From: Deltaproteobacteria bacterium
GTDB taxonomy: Bacteria > Desulfobacterota > DSM-4660 > Desulfatiglandales > HGW-15
Length of the DNA: 6,926 nucleotides
Reading direction: 5' to 3'
NCBI GenBank assembly: GCA_019308525.1
Contig: JAFDIC010000212.1
Coordinates: 1-6,926, forward strand
This document shows, in pieces, positions 6,605 through 6,926 of this stretch. Under the pieces are notes generated by a model. The model was not told where the DNA came from. It searched no databases and saw only the letters and a program-made list of their open reading frames with translations. Position 1 is the first letter of the stretch. Every line of letters starts with the position of its first letter. The translations under genes and the position numbers were made by a program.

Positions 6605-6623
6605 CCAGACACAACGAGTCTGG
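6605..6623. repeat. Inverted repeat at the start of the MFS transcript, candidate operator
   Basis: CCAGAC (6605-6610) and GTCTGG (6618-6623) are perfect arms around seven bases, a 19-bp dyad. It would lie at about +10 to +28 of the exporter transcript, just below the -10 element, a usual place for a repressor operator. It might equally be a leader hairpin. Confidence 0.5.
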
Positions 6624-6638
6624 CAAAACGTTTGCTTG

Positions 6639-6667
6639 CCTATATCACCGGATCATTTTTCTGTCAA
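6639..6667 (-). promoter_or_regulatory. Sigma70-type promoter of the MFS exporter gene
   Basis: Reading leftward, -35 TTGACA (6667-6662) is a perfect match, followed by a 17-base spacer and -10 TATAGG (6644-6639, four of six). Transcription would start near 6632, giving a leader of about 90 bases. The -35 overlaps the perfect 8-bp palindrome TCAATTGA (6664-6671). Confidence 0.65.
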
Positions 6668-6669
6668 TT

Positions 6670-6868
6670 GATTGTTGGTGCCTGTAGCCTGGGCTATGCC
6701 GGGGTCCACGGCAGGCCGCGGGCGAAAAAGGAAAGCCCCGAAAGTTCTCCCTCCAGGAGCCCCAGGCAGAACACAATGAAACACAAGGGCCGACCCCATC
6801 GGCCTCCTGGCAGGCACAGGGGAGAAAGGGGGGCACCTCAGAGAGGCCGGATAAATGAAGAATTTTTG
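6670..6868. other. GC-rich spacer between two divergent promoters
   Basis: No credible coding region was found here. Two dyads are visible. TAGCC (6685-6689) with GGCTA (6692-6696) lies just above the exporter -35. GGCCGA (6788-6793) with TCGGCC (6799-6804) has a five-base loop. Either could be a regulator site. Neither is followed by a T-run that would suggest a terminator. Confidence 0.4.
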
Positions 6869-6897
6869 TTGACACCCGGTTGTTATCTATATATATT
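6869..6897 (+). promoter_or_regulatory. Strong rightward sigma70-type promoter leading out of the window
   Basis: -35 TTGACA (6869-6874) is perfect, the spacer is 17 bases, and -10 TATATT (6892-6897) matches five of six. It points right, away from the exporter, and transcription would begin near 6904. The gene it serves is outside the window. A divergent regulator of the exporter is a reasonable guess, but not shown here. Confidence 0.65.
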
Positions 6898-6926
6898 CAC
6901 CTGTTTTGTTTCGCATGAGCCGCCTT

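Noticed and set aside
6645..6875. 76-codon minus-strand open frame upstream of the exporter
   Set aside because: It runs across both promoter regions, has no ribosome binding site, and its composition (Cys, Pro, Ser, Gly rich) looks like translated GC-rich spacer.
6915..6926. ATG at 6915 as the start of the gene served by the rightward promoter
   Set aside because: Only four codons are visible, there is no ribosome binding site, and it is about 11 bases from the predicted transcript start. It cannot be supported.

Overview
The window looks like a chromosomal piece of a Gram-negative anaerobe, most likely a Desulfobacterota (deltaproteobacteria) relative. This is judged from protein flavour and from the linkage phoH / membrane HD phosphohydrolase / ybeY / pdxJ, which is familiar in that group; there is no rRNA or marker here that fixes the taxonomy. 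All recognisable genes lie on the minus strand, so transcription runs from right to left. There are no RNA genes, CRISPR arrays, insertion sequences or phage genes.

Reading in the direction of transcription, the right edge (6545-6926) is an intergenic control region. It holds two good sigma70-type promoters pointing apart. One (6639-6667) serves an MFS exporter and the other (6869-6897, plus strand) points out of the window toward an unseen gene. The exporter (5126-6544) is a complete 14-segment DHA2-type drug transporter whose short leader carries two clean inverted repeats. One of these abuts its ribosome binding site.

A roughly 550-base gap separates the exporter stop from the yjbQ start. 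It contains a strong promoter (4941-4968) followed by a leader of about 355 bases packed with inverted repeats, several of them mutually exclusive. This leader also contains an open frame of 63 to 83 codons of doubtful status. It is the least explained part of the window.

The promoter and leader feed a five-gene cluster: yjbQ (UPF0047) - phoH (PhoH/YbeZ ATPase) - pgpH-like (7TM-HD cyclic di-AMP phosphodiesterase family) - ybeY (rRNA maturation metalloprotein) - pdxJ (pyridoxine phosphate synthase, cut by the left edge). The genes are tightly packed. phoH starts at a TTG three bases after the yjbQ stop, ybeY starts 101 bases inside pgpH, and the pdxJ ribosome binding site lies inside the end of ybeY. 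PhoH and YbeY are known partners in RNA and ribosome work, and the HD protein links the cluster to nucleotide second-messenger turnover. YjbQ and PdxJ add possible cofactor-related functions. No clearly new system is visible; the best leads are the structured leader, the long pgpH/ybeY overlap, and the exporter's regulatory region.
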